Shown in pieces: positions 8,701 to 16,781 of a DNA stretch of 64,000 bases. The position numbers and the translations under genes were made by a program. The stretch covers positions 124,001 through 188,000 of the forward strand of contig NZ_CANMRQ010000003.1 of assembly GCF_947500325.1 (NCBI RefSeq), read 5' to 3'. This stretch comes from an uncultured Lacinutrix sp. (GTDB lineage Bacteria; Bacteroidota; Bacteroidia; Flavobacteriales; Flavobacteriaceae). Each line of letters starts with the position of its first letter. Positions within the stretch are counted from its first letter, which is position 1. The notes beneath the pieces are model-generated. The model was given only the letters and a program-made list of their open reading frames with translations. It had not been told where the DNA came from and did no database searches.

Positions 8701-10732
8701 CAGTAACTGTAATTGTTACATTTTGCATAGGGTTTGCTCCTTGAACAATATTACCACTAATAGTATGCATACTTCTTGTCACTGTTAACTCTTGATTCGC
8801 TTGATTAGCTATAAGATTTGTATATGTTAATACAGTAGATGAGTAAAAGTCTTTTTCGGCAGTAACGATATAATCATTTCCTCCTATAACAGAATTAAAA
8901 GCATAATTACCATCGGTAGACGTTATTCTATCCAACTCCGCATCTGTAATAGCATCTTTTAAAATAACATCAACATCTGTAAACAACACGTTGTTTTCTT
9001 TAACAGATCCTGTAATGGACACTAACTGATCTGACCCAGTAATATCTACAACTTTATCTGAATTAAATTCAAGAGCATTATATACTATACTACTTGGCAA
9101 AAAGGCATAATTAGTTAAAGCGTAAGTAATAGTATAGGGAACATTACCTGTTTTATTTGAAAAAATAACTTGGCCAGTAGCATTAGAGTTTAATGTTTCT
9201 AGCACTACTCCATTGCCATCTTTTAATTCTACCACTACTGCTGATAATGGGTTATCTGATGCATCTTTAAAGTTTATTGTAATATCATAATCTGCAAGTT
9301 GCAAAGAGTTGTCAATTGTATTAAGAAGACTATGACTAGAATTATTTCTCGCATCTTGTGAGAGCTCCCATATCATAACACCTCCTAAATTCTTAGAAAG
9401 CGCATATTTCACTTTTAAATCTATAGATTCATTATCATCATACGATATAAATTTATTAGATGTTGCATTGTATAAATATGGCACTTTAGCAGTATCATCC
9501 CAATATCTAGTCCAACCACTTGCAGCTGCAGCAGTAGATACCTGCAAAGGATTTGTAGCATTTAAATAATGGTGTGTATTAGAACCAATACCCTGAAATA
9601 AATCGCAAAACTCTATTGAACCCGAGTTTTCACAATTTACAGAGTCCCAAGTACCTTGTGGTGCTTGAGGATTTGTACATGCTAAATTATTTACTCTTGG
9701 AGCTGCTTCATACAAACCAGGTAAACCAGGCACTGCTCCAGTTGTAGCTACACCTTCAAATAATTTACCATAAAAAGGAATTCCCATTACTAATTTATCT
9801 GTAGGGACTTGCATATCATTTATATATAATCCAACAAGACCATCTAATACTTGATTTGGATTTCCTACACCTCGATTTAAAGGGTCTTCTGGATGATCTC
9901 CACCATATAAAGGTGCGTTATAGCATGTTTTATCAAACCAATTTCCACCAAAGTCATACCCGAAAAAAGTAACAAAATCACAGAAATCGAAAACATTCTC
10001 TGTAACGCCATGCATAGATTCTGTTCCTGGTCCTACATGAGTTGGCAATAAATTTGAAACATTATTACCTGCAGCCATAGAAATAATTTTATTCTGCATA
10101 TTATTAGCATCAAAAACTGATCTCATTTCTTTTAATAAAAGCACAAGATTTGTATGGTCATCTGTATAATGAGGCTGTGCAGGGATTAAAACACCACCAA
10201 CAGACTCGGTACCATCAATTCCACCTTCTACAGGAAACTCCCAATCTAAATCAAACCCATCAATCCATGGATGAGTTGTCATAAAATCAACCATGCTTTG
10301 AGCTAAAGTCGTTCTTGCATTTACAGACTTTGCTATATCTGGAAAGGCTTGAGATTTTGTCCATCCACCTAAAGAAATAACAACTTTTAAATGGGGATAG
10401 CTTTGTTTTAATAGTTTTAAATCTCCAATATTTCCTTTTACAGGATCATCAAAAGCATGTAGTCCACTTTCATTATGCTGAAAATCTGCATAATCATCTA
10501 ACGTTTGAATATAAGCAGAATCTGTTGCTGCATTATATTTTGTGTCAAAAAAGGCATATAATAAATGTGTTAGTTTATCTGCTTCAATATCTAAAACATT
10601 ATAATCTCGGGCATAAATAGCCCATTGTGCGTAATAACCAATAACCATTTTATTGTGTTGTGGTTGGGTTTGTGCATCAATTTGAAAAATGGAAATGAAG
10701 GCTATAAAACCATAGAGGGATAGTTTTTTCAT
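5762..10732 (-). CDS. Secreted two-domain GH18 chitinase
   Basis: A 1656-residue exported enzyme that should hydrolyse chitin. A signal peptide (residues 1-20, ending DAQ) is followed by GH18 domain 1 (about 25-470) with the DxxDxDxE motif DGFDLDWE and catalytic Glu165. Next come about four carboxypeptidase-regulatory/CNA-B-like beta modules (about 480-840), two Ig-like modules (about 860-1035), and GH18 domain 2 (about 1043-1380) with DGIDLDFE and catalytic Glu1166. The C-terminal 270 residues contain a duplicated dockerin-like calcium-loop module (GDSNGDG and DINMDG, each followed by a conserved FGGPP segment). There is no canonical KxxxK-type T9SS tail, but the layout resembles ChiA of Flavobacterium johnsoniae, a T9SS cargo with two GH18 domains. 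No SusC/SusD genes lie nearby. Two catalytic domains suggest endo/processive cooperation. Confidence 0.88.
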   Translation of the reverse strand: MKKLSLYGFIAFISIFQIDAQTQPQHNKMVIGYYAQWAIYARDYNVLDIEADKLTHLLYAFFDTKYNAATDSAYIQTLDDYADFQHNESGLHAFDDPVKGNIGDLKLLKQSYPHLKVVISLGGWTKSQAFPDIAKSVNARTTLAQSMVDFMTTHPWIDGFDLDWEFPVEGGIDGTESVGGVLIPAQPHYTDDHTNLVLLLKEMRSVFDANNMQNKIISMAAGNNVSNLLPTHVGPGTESMHGVTENVFDFCDFVTFFGYDFGGNWFDKTCYNAPLYGGDHPEDPLNRGVGNPNQVLDGLVGLYINDMQVPTDKLVMGIPFYGKLFEGVATTGAVPGLPGLYEAAPRVNNLACTNPQAPQGTWDSVNCENSGSIEFCDLFQGIGSNTHHYLNATNPLQVSTAAAASGWTRYWDDTAKVPYLYNATSNKFISYDDNESIDLKVKYALSKNLGGVMIWELSQDARNNSSHSLLNTIDNSLQLADYDITINFKDASDNPLSAVVVELKDGNGVVLETLNSNATGQVIFSNKTGNVPYTITYALTNYAFLPSSIVYNALEFNSDKVVDITGSDQLVSITGSVKENNVLFTDVDVILKDAITDAELDRITSTDGNYAFNSVIGGNDYIVTAEKDFYSSTVLTYTNLIANQANQELTVTRSMHTISGNIVQGANPMQNVTITVTGNGQSFSNDSDASGNYSIANIPAGYDYTVTPVLSNISFLPANVQAISLNEDKVYDFAQNLGLIYGTVKSGSTPIAGAVVSLIMPWTDASHPYVNLNATTNAQGEYFYTETQLDGYATISSLKLNDYENNGIVYLPTDITNIPVPSVATEYNFNSQPVSPEITINQPNQSTVTIAPGASVNLEAMIGLTFNDGTTINTVTFDVDGTTITNTNVNDIYTGVWTPINSDFGNTHTLTVTALDSNGTSVTETFSFTLICSGINCPNISPLIILDSPASTTINQNGGLQNIPIQVTVTDSDGTVASVTITINGITETMVAGANNTYTYNFIPTSYQTYPMVITAVDNDNDFSTLNEALNIIDSIFTTLPSGNIVLGYAHSWENANAPFLYFNEIQNTKYNVVMYSFIETVGQNGYTPQLTINSNRYLTNGVFDSQLLKDDINVLRSQGVPVIASIGGQNGHVELSTVAEKNEFVQGLKDIIDEYNFDGIDLDFEGGSMNFGAGALTDFSYSSLAPYPKLKNVVDAFKELKQHYGNNFIMTCAPETFYVQVGYSTYSGIAGAFLPVIHNLRDELDLIMVQLYNTGSVNALDGTAYAQATPDFLTAMTDMLITGFNVSTTGFNFPGLPASKIMVGIPSCPAAAPAGGYLQPSETIKALDYLRFGTDFTGRNYSLQNGNHPNLRGVMTWSVNWDVASGCASANEFGDSYSNYFNLNSTLGALPKIYLQGSAINPNTGEESLMRDDLRVAGIIPTTSPYASSPATCNASVFNITGANAIVDWVEVELRSSGNNTIIVERQSGLLQRDGDIVATDGTSPLSFNQAAGNYYVAIRHYNHLAVMTTNTVALNSVANVIDFTDANNQITFGTDAQTTFGMFAGKVGMWAGDSNGDGRLNYSGTFSESTSIRSQVFNDPNNSVFGGPPVANYASIGYLGTDINMDGETLYSGTTSDLLYVRNNIFNNPSNSIFGGPPTPTFLFLQRLPEGAND

Positions 10733-11014
10733 TGGTAGTTTTTTATTGATTTGGTTTTTCTGAAATTTCCATTTAAATTAAATTAATTCAATTTCTTTTT
10801 TCAAAAAATTAGACAGTCAACATTAATTTATCGACAGACAACCTTGTTTTAACCATTTACGTAAAAAACAGTTGTTTTAATTGTAACAACAATTATCTAT
10901 AAACGAATACACCAAATCAAAAACTATATAAAAGCATCAAAACTTTTAATTATAATTATTTAAGTAACTACTCCCATATTTTACTATTAATTTTAGATTA
11001 ACAGCTAAGACATT

Positions 11015-12358
11015 TTATTCAATCTTTTTTCCTGGAATGGTTCTTCCGTTTTGGAATAAAGTCATAGTATCGATTTCACCTTCAGCATTTGCACTAAATT
11101 CTATTGTTGCTTTTACTACTTTGTAATAAAATGTATTCTCATCTGAAGCATAAATTTCAAATTGTGATTGTCCTGTTGCTTGTGCAAATAAATGTCCATC
11201 TTTTGTAGTAATTACTATATTAAAATTAGGAGCTAATTCATACTTCCCAACATAAGTTTCAAGAATCTCTGGAGCAATAGTCTTAGCTTTTTTGATTTCT
11301 TTTAAAGGTTTTGACATGCCTAATAAATTAAAACCAATTGTTGCAATGTTTTCAGTAGAATTAGTTAAAACCACTACTCCTTTTTGCGTTCCTTTTATAA
11401 ATGCTGTAAAGGAATTATAACCTCCAGTTTGTCCATTATGCCATATAATATTATTATCATAATGCCATCCTAAACCAATCTCAAAATCACTAGTTTTATC
11501 TTTGAAAGCAGATTGATGACTTAATTGCATTGCATGATACAGTTTAGTCTTATTTACTCCCATATTTGCTTTTAAAAATTTCACCATATCGTTTGCTGTA
11601 GAACGAATTCCTCCAGCACCACCAAGCGTTATAATATCCCAGTTAGCAACTTCAATTGTACTTACATGACCTTTTGCTAAACGTTTTTTCATAGCCTCTG
11701 TAAAAGTTATAGCTGTATCTTTCATTTCTAAAGGTTTCGCGATAGTTTCTATAACTAATTCTTCGTATGTTTTTCCACTTTGTAATTCTAAAACATGTCC
11801 TAACAAGCCCATACCAAGGTTAGAATATTCATATGTAACACCTATATCTCTAGTTAATTGGTAATTAGAAAGGAATGAGTACAATTGTTCGTATGTATAG
11901 TCTGCAAAAGGATTATTTTGATCTTTTGGCGCAAAATTATTTGGCATTCTTGGCAAAGCTGATGTATGGGTTGCTAAATCTTTAATTGTAATAATTTTAC
12001 CATTTCTTGAAGGTGTTTTCACAGTTTCCGGAAGATATTTAGAAATAGGATCTTCTAAACTTATTTCTCCTTTCTTTATTTTATTGGCTAGAAGAATTGT
12101 AGTAAAAACTTTAGAAATAGACCCAATCTCAAATACCGAATTTTCGTTAATCTTAGTTCCATTATCTACTGCAGTTTTTCCAAGACTATAATATTCAACG
12201 CTATCTCCTTCTACTAATCCAACTATTACACCTACATTGAAGTCATTTTCAACACGTGCTTGAATATGGTCTTTTATATTTTGGGGAATTTTACTGTCTT
12301 GCGCATTGATAGAAAACACCATCAAAAACACACCTAATAATACTACGATTTTTTTCAT
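11015..12358 (-). CDS. Exported serine hydrolase of the class C beta-lactamase/PBP fold
   Basis: A 447-residue protein with signal peptide (residues 1-20, INAQ). The penicillin-binding-like catalytic residues are present: SISK at 80-83 (nucleophile Ser80, Lys83), YSN near residue 177 and the HNGQTGG motif near residue 306 replacing KTG. A small beta-rich C-terminal domain of about 100 residues follows, as in DUF3471-type tails. The family contains D-aminopeptidases, esterases and AmpC-like enzymes; an HxG rather than KTG triad makes a true beta-lactamase less likely, and an esterase or peptidase is as probable. It stands alone, with gene-free gaps of about 200-280 bp on both sides. Confidence 0.8.
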   Translation of the reverse strand: MKKIVVLLGVFLMVFSINAQDSKIPQNIKDHIQARVENDFNVGVIVGLVEGDSVEYYSLGKTAVDNGTKINENSVFEIGSISKVFTTILLANKIKKGEISLEDPISKYLPETVKTPSRNGKIITIKDLATHTSALPRMPNNFAPKDQNNPFADYTYEQLYSFLSNYQLTRDIGVTYEYSNLGMGLLGHVLELQSGKTYEELVIETIAKPLEMKDTAITFTEAMKKRLAKGHVSTIEVANWDIITLGGAGGIRSTANDMVKFLKANMGVNKTKLYHAMQLSHQSAFKDKTSDFEIGLGWHYDNNIIWHNGQTGGYNSFTAFIKGTQKGVVVLTNSTENIATIGFNLLGMSKPLKEIKKAKTIAPEILETYVGKYELAPNFNIVITTKDGHLFAQATGQSQFEIYASDENTFYYKVVKATIEFSANAEGEIDTMTLFQNGRTIPGKKIE

Positions 12359-12530
12359 AATAACTATATTTATATTACTGCTGTTTTATTATTAATTATA
12401 GATACTTGTAACTTATTTTAATATGACGCTACTTATATAAAAATGTTACTGAAAAAATAATTTTAATAACTATATATTTTGGATATAATGTGAAAAGTAT
12501 TGATTTTCAGTTTCCGTAATAAATATTCAC

Positions 12531-12538
12531 TATTTTTG
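12531..12538 (+). promoter_or_regulatory. Candidate -7 promoter element for the DUF3857 gene pair
   Basis: TATTTTTG fits TAnnTTTG and lies 25 bp before the ATG at 12564. The -33 region is not convincing, and the implied leader is very short. Confidence 0.3.
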
Positions 12539-12563
12539 ACGCCCTTTAACTATTTAACCTACT

Positions 12564-14483
12564 ATGAAAAGTATTTTAACAGTATTACTAACACTTTGCG
12601 TTTTATTTTCCTTTGCTCAAAGAAAAACTGAAGCCACTCCTGAAGATATATCTAAAGCAAAAAAACTAAAAATTACCTATCCAAAAGATGATGTTATTAT
12701 TTTAAATAATTTTGAAACGATTTCTTTTAACAAAAATAAAAAAACAGAAAAAATAACTGTTTCTCATGAAAACAAAGAAGAACTTCTTAATATTAGTGCC
12801 AGAGCAGATATTCAAAAATATGTGAGTTACACTGGAGAGTCTATTGTTAAAGAAATTAATTTAAAATATAGAAATAAAAAAACGACACATGACCGTTTTA
12901 TAGACGAAGCTATTTCTGATAATGATTTATTTCATCATGATGCTAGAGTTAAATATGCAAATGTTAGTTTTCCTGTGCAAGGCTATAAACTTCTTTTTGA
13001 TTCTAAAAAACAGTATAATGATATAAAATACTTTACAAGTATATATTTTAATAAAGAACAGCCTATTATTAATAATGAAATAAAGATTATAGTTCCTGAA
13101 TGGCTAAATATCGAATTTAAAGAACTTAATTTTGAAGGCTATAACATTGAAAAAAAAGTAACTTCAGACAAAAAAATAAAGTCCACAATCATTACTTACA
13201 TAATTAAGGATTTAAAAAGTAAGTATGATGAAGAGCAATCACCTGGGCCTAGTTTCATTTATCCTCATTTATTAGTACTTGCAAAATCTTATAAAGATTC
13301 TGATAAAGACATTTCTTTATTTAAACAAACTAAAGATTTATATGGCTGGTATAAATCTTTAGTGAATAAAATGGAAGAAAATCCAGAAGCTCTCAAAGAA
13401 ATTGTATCTACACTTACTAAAGATTTATCCAGTGATGAGGAAAAAATTAAAAACATCTATTATTGGGTACAAGACAATATAAGGTACATAGCTTTCGAAG
13501 ATGGTATTGCTGGATTTAAACCAGATGAATCTCAAAATGTATATAGAAAAAAGTATGGAGACTGTAAAGGTATGGCTAACTTAACAAGACAAATGTTAAA
13601 ATTAGCAGGTTTTGATGCCAGATTAACATGGATAGGAACTAAACGTATTGCTTATGATTACTCTACACCAAATTTATCTATAGACAACCATATGATTTGT
13701 ACTTTATTTAAAGATGGTAAAGCCATTTTTCTTGATGGCACAGAAAAGTATAATTCATTTGGAGAATATGCTGAACGGATACAAGGAAAACAAGTTTTAA
13801 TTGAAGATGGTGATAATTTTATCTTAGATAACGTTCCAAAATCTCAATCTATAGCAAATAAAGAAACTTATACATTTAATGCTAAAATAGAGGAAAACAC
13901 GCTAAAAGGTAATGTTGAAATGTCTTTTGATGGCGAAAGCAGGGCATCATTTTTATATTACTTTAATACTATAAAAAATGATAGAAAAGAAGATGCTATA
14001 ATGTATTATCTAAATAATGATGATAAAAACCTTACAGTAACAGATGTTGAAACTTCAGATTTATCTAATAGAGATAACACATTATCTATAAAATATAATT
14101 TAGTTCAAAAAAACACTGTTTCTTCTTTTGGAGATGAAATCTATATTGATTTAGATTATAAAAAAGAGTTTGATAAATTTCAATTTGAAGAAAGAAATAC
14201 TGACTATTTATTTTCTTATAAAAAACATATTAACTCTATTATTACGCTAGAAATTCCTGCGAATTATAAACTTAGTGAAACACCTAAAAATATAAATATA
14301 GACACTGAAAATTATACTGTAAATGTCTCTTTTCAACAAGACGGTAATATTTTAAAATATAAAAAGACTTTTATTTTAAAAAATGCTGTGATTAAAACAA
14401 ATGATTTTGAAAATTGGAATGAGACAATGCAAAATTTAAATTCTATATACAATGAACAATTAATCTTAACAAAAGTTAAGTAG
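12564..14483 (+). CDS. Exported DUF3857/transglutaminase-fold protein
   Basis: A 639-residue protein with a signal peptide (1-18, ending FAQ). Residues about 40-260 form a DUF3857-like beta domain. The middle holds a transglutaminase-like domain with all three catalytic positions: Cys334 in YGDCKGMANL, His376 in DNHM and Asp391 in LDGT. The C-terminal 220 residues are beta-rich (DUF2569/DUF3858-like). Such proteins are common in Bacteroidota and are located in the periplasm or at the outer membrane; the real reaction (peptidase or crosslinking) is unknown. It is followed 12 bp later by a paralogue that lacks the catalytic residues, so the two probably form one operon and may work as a pair. 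Confidence 0.8.
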   Translation: MKSILTVLLTLCVLFSFAQRKTEATPEDISKAKKLKITYPKDDVIILNNFETISFNKNKKTEKITVSHENKEELLNISARADIQKYVSYTGESIVKEINLKYRNKKTTHDRFIDEAISDNDLFHHDARVKYANVSFPVQGYKLLFDSKKQYNDIKYFTSIYFNKEQPIINNEIKIIVPEWLNIEFKELNFEGYNIEKKVTSDKKIKSTIITYIIKDLKSKYDEEQSPGPSFIYPHLLVLAKSYKDSDKDISLFKQTKDLYGWYKSLVNKMEENPEALKEIVSTLTKDLSSDEEKIKNIYYWVQDNIRYIAFEDGIAGFKPDESQNVYRKKYGDCKGMANLTRQMLKLAGFDARLTWIGTKRIAYDYSTPNLSIDNHMICTLFKDGKAIFLDGTEKYNSFGEYAERIQGKQVLIEDGDNFILDNVPKSQSIANKETYTFNAKIEENTLKGNVEMSFDGESRASFLYYFNTIKNDRKEDAIMYYLNNDDKNLTVTDVETSDLSNRDNTLSIKYNLVQKNTVSSFGDEIYIDLDYKKEFDKFQFEERNTDYLFSYKKHINSIITLEIPANYKLSETPKNINIDTENYTVNVSFQQDGNILKYKKTFILKNAVIKTNDFENWNETMQNLNSIYNEQLILTKVK

Positions 14484-14495
14484 CAACCTAATTAT

Positions 14496-16697
14496 ATGAT
14501 ATCAAAAATAAAATTGCCTAAACATTTAATGTTTTTAATGTTTTTTATTCTAGTAGCTACCAACATTACATATGGTCAAAAGAAAAAAAACAAACCTACT
14601 ATAAGTGATAAAATATGGAATACAACTACAAAAAATAAAATTAATACGGTACCAGAAAAATGGAAAGGAGAATCTGCTGTATACTTGTCAAAATCCTTAA
14701 ATTATACTTACAATAGGCCTCATAATAGTATAGAATATACTAAAATTGTTAACCATAGAGTAAAATTATTAGATCAAGCAGCCGTTTCAGAATTTTCAGA
14801 ATTTAAATACCCAAAAGATAATAGTTATGTTGCTTATGGAACAAGTAAAGTAACAAAAACAATAACTATAGGAGTAAAAATTATAAAACCTGATGGTAAA
14901 GAAGTTATTGTAGATACAGACGAGTCCATTGAAGGAGAAGATTATAACAAAATAGCTATACCCAACTTAAAAAAAGGAGATATTATTGATTATTTTTTTC
15001 ACACTAATGTGATTTTAGGAGAAAATGACCTTTATCACTATGAACCGGTTGAAATTCTTATACCGGACGATTACCCGATATTAGATTATAAATTTGTACT
15101 AAATACAGAAAAAGATTTTTTTATCACATTTGGGACATATAACAATGCCCCTAGTTTAGAAAAAACAACTCCTGAAGCTGGAAAAAAACGAGATAAAAAA
15201 AGGAGATATATTTTTAATCTTAAAGATGTTGAAAAAATTGATTCTAATAGATGGTTTTTTCCTTATGTTGAATTACCAGCTTATAAATTTCAAGTAAACT
15301 TTGCTAGAACTGGAAAATATGAAAAACGTGCTTATGCGTTTATTCCTGAAGAGTCGGGAATGATAAAAGATAAAATAATTAAAGAAGACATTTTTAATTT
15401 TTATGAAGATAAATTTAGACCGGTAGGTAAACTTTCAGAAGTTAAGAAATTTTTAAAAGACAAAACATTCACTTCAAATGAGGAAAAAGTAAAAGCTGTT
15501 TTTTATTATATAAGACACGCCTATTTCACCAATTATATAGAAGCAATATTAGCTTATCAAAGTAAAATCATGATGAATTCATTTGCCTATTATGGTAAGA
15601 ATCCAATCTTTTTTCAAGAAGATCAAGAGTTTATAAAGTTTTTTGCTGCCTTTTTAAAAGATGAAAAAATAGATTATGATATTTTAATTGGGACCAAGAG
15701 ATATAATGGTACTCTTGAAGAATTGTTGTTAGAAAGCAATATAGATTTCCTCTTAAAAGTTAACACAGAAACTCCTGTATTAGTCCAATCATTCAATCAT
15801 TTTTCTAATGTAAATCTTATTGACCCATTATTAGAAAACACAAATGCTTATGCATTAAAAGTTACAGATAGAAAGTACATAGAAAATATAGAAACCGTAA
15901 AGCTTCCTAGTACTACAGACAAAGAAAACAATTCAACAAATAAATTAAATATTAATTTCACCAATGATTTTTCTAGTATTAATGTGAAAAAACAATCTTA
16001 CTACAAAGGTCAAAGTAAAATAAATGAGCAAAAGAACCGACTTAATTTTTATGATTACATATATGAGGACTATAAAAAATTTAAAACTAAACCTTTAATA
16101 GACCGCATTAAAAGAAAAAAAGAAAAAGCCAAATTTAAAAAGGAATTTGATGCTGTAATATCTAAATCTAAAGACGATCAAAAAGAAAACTTTGAAAATA
16201 TTATAAATAGCGAATATGATATAAAAGTTAAAAATTACAATTACAAAATAAACGAAACAGGAAGGTTTGATAAGAATGAAGCTTTCATTTTTTCTGAAGA
16301 ATTCTCTATAGATAATGATTTAATAAAAAAAGCTGGTAAAAACTACTTATTGGAAGCTGGTAAATTAATTGGTGGGCAAGTAGAGATTAAAGATAATGAG
16401 AGAGCACGTAAGAATAATATTTATATGACTTATGCACGTTCTTTTGATAATAATATCACTATTAGCATTCCAGACGGCTATACTGCTCAAGGACTTGAAA
16501 AATTTAATATTAATATTGAAAACGAAACTGGTGGTTTTAATAGTAAAGCTGTTGTTAAGGATAATATGATAACCATAACAACACATAAATACTATAGTAA
16601 TAATTATGAACCAAAAGAAAACTGGTCAAAAATGATCGATTTTTTAGACGCAGTTTATCAATTTACTCAAGAAAAAATATTATTTAAAAAATTATAA
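14496..16697 (+). CDS. DUF3857-family protein with degenerate transglutaminase domain
   Basis: A 733-residue exported protein, paralogue of the gene just upstream. A signal peptide (about 1-27, ending TYGQ) precedes a DUF3857-like domain (KIIKPDGKEVIVDT near residue 130, then PNLKKGDIIDY). The segment corresponding to the transglutaminase core (VKAVFYYIRHAYF onward) has no DCKG-type cysteine; the counterpart of the NHM histidine appears as FNHFSNVNLIDPLLEN. It is therefore likely catalytically inactive. The C-terminal beta domain is retained. The gap to its partner is only 12 bp and a strong terminator follows, so the two are cotranscribed. A structural or substrate-binding partner role is inference. 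Confidence 0.75.
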   Translation: MISKIKLPKHLMFLMFFILVATNITYGQKKKNKPTISDKIWNTTTKNKINTVPEKWKGESAVYLSKSLNYTYNRPHNSIEYTKIVNHRVKLLDQAAVSEFSEFKYPKDNSYVAYGTSKVTKTITIGVKIIKPDGKEVIVDTDESIEGEDYNKIAIPNLKKGDIIDYFFHTNVILGENDLYHYEPVEILIPDDYPILDYKFVLNTEKDFFITFGTYNNAPSLEKTTPEAGKKRDKKRRYIFNLKDVEKIDSNRWFFPYVELPAYKFQVNFARTGKYEKRAYAFIPEESGMIKDKIIKEDIFNFYEDKFRPVGKLSEVKKFLKDKTFTSNEEKVKAVFYYIRHAYFTNYIEAILAYQSKIMMNSFAYYGKNPIFFQEDQEFIKFFAAFLKDEKIDYDILIGTKRYNGTLEELLLESNIDFLLKVNTETPVLVQSFNHFSNVNLIDPLLENTNAYALKVTDRKYIENIETVKLPSTTDKENNSTNKLNINFTNDFSSINVKKQSYYKGQSKINEQKNRLNFYDYIYEDYKKFKTKPLIDRIKRKKEKAKFKKEFDAVISKSKDDQKENFENIINSEYDIKVKNYNYKINETGRFDKNEAFIFSEEFSIDNDLIKKAGKNYLLEAGKLIGGQVEIKDNERARKNNIYMTYARSFDNNITISIPDGYTAQGLEKFNINIENETGGFNSKAVVKDNMITITTHKYYSNNYEPKENWSKMIDFLDAVYQFTQEKILFKKL

Positions 16698-16703
16698 GTA
16701 TAA

Positions 16704-16735
16704 AAAAGAGCCAGTATTTACTGGCTCTTTTTTTA
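16704..16735. terminator. Strong rho-independent terminator, usable in both directions
   Basis: AAAGAGCCAG/CTGGCTCTTT form a perfect stem with a six-base loop (TATTTA), flanked by an A run and a T run. It lies between the convergent DUF3857 pair and the T9SS cargo gene. Confidence 0.9.
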
Positions 16736-16781
16736 TTAAATTAAATATAACTTCAAGGTTTAAAAAAGCTACTATTTTTAG

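Noticed and set aside
10733-11014. Possible small gene or RNA between the chitinase and the serine hydrolase
   Set aside because: AT-rich, without a hairpin, convincing promoter or protein-like frame; nothing supportable.
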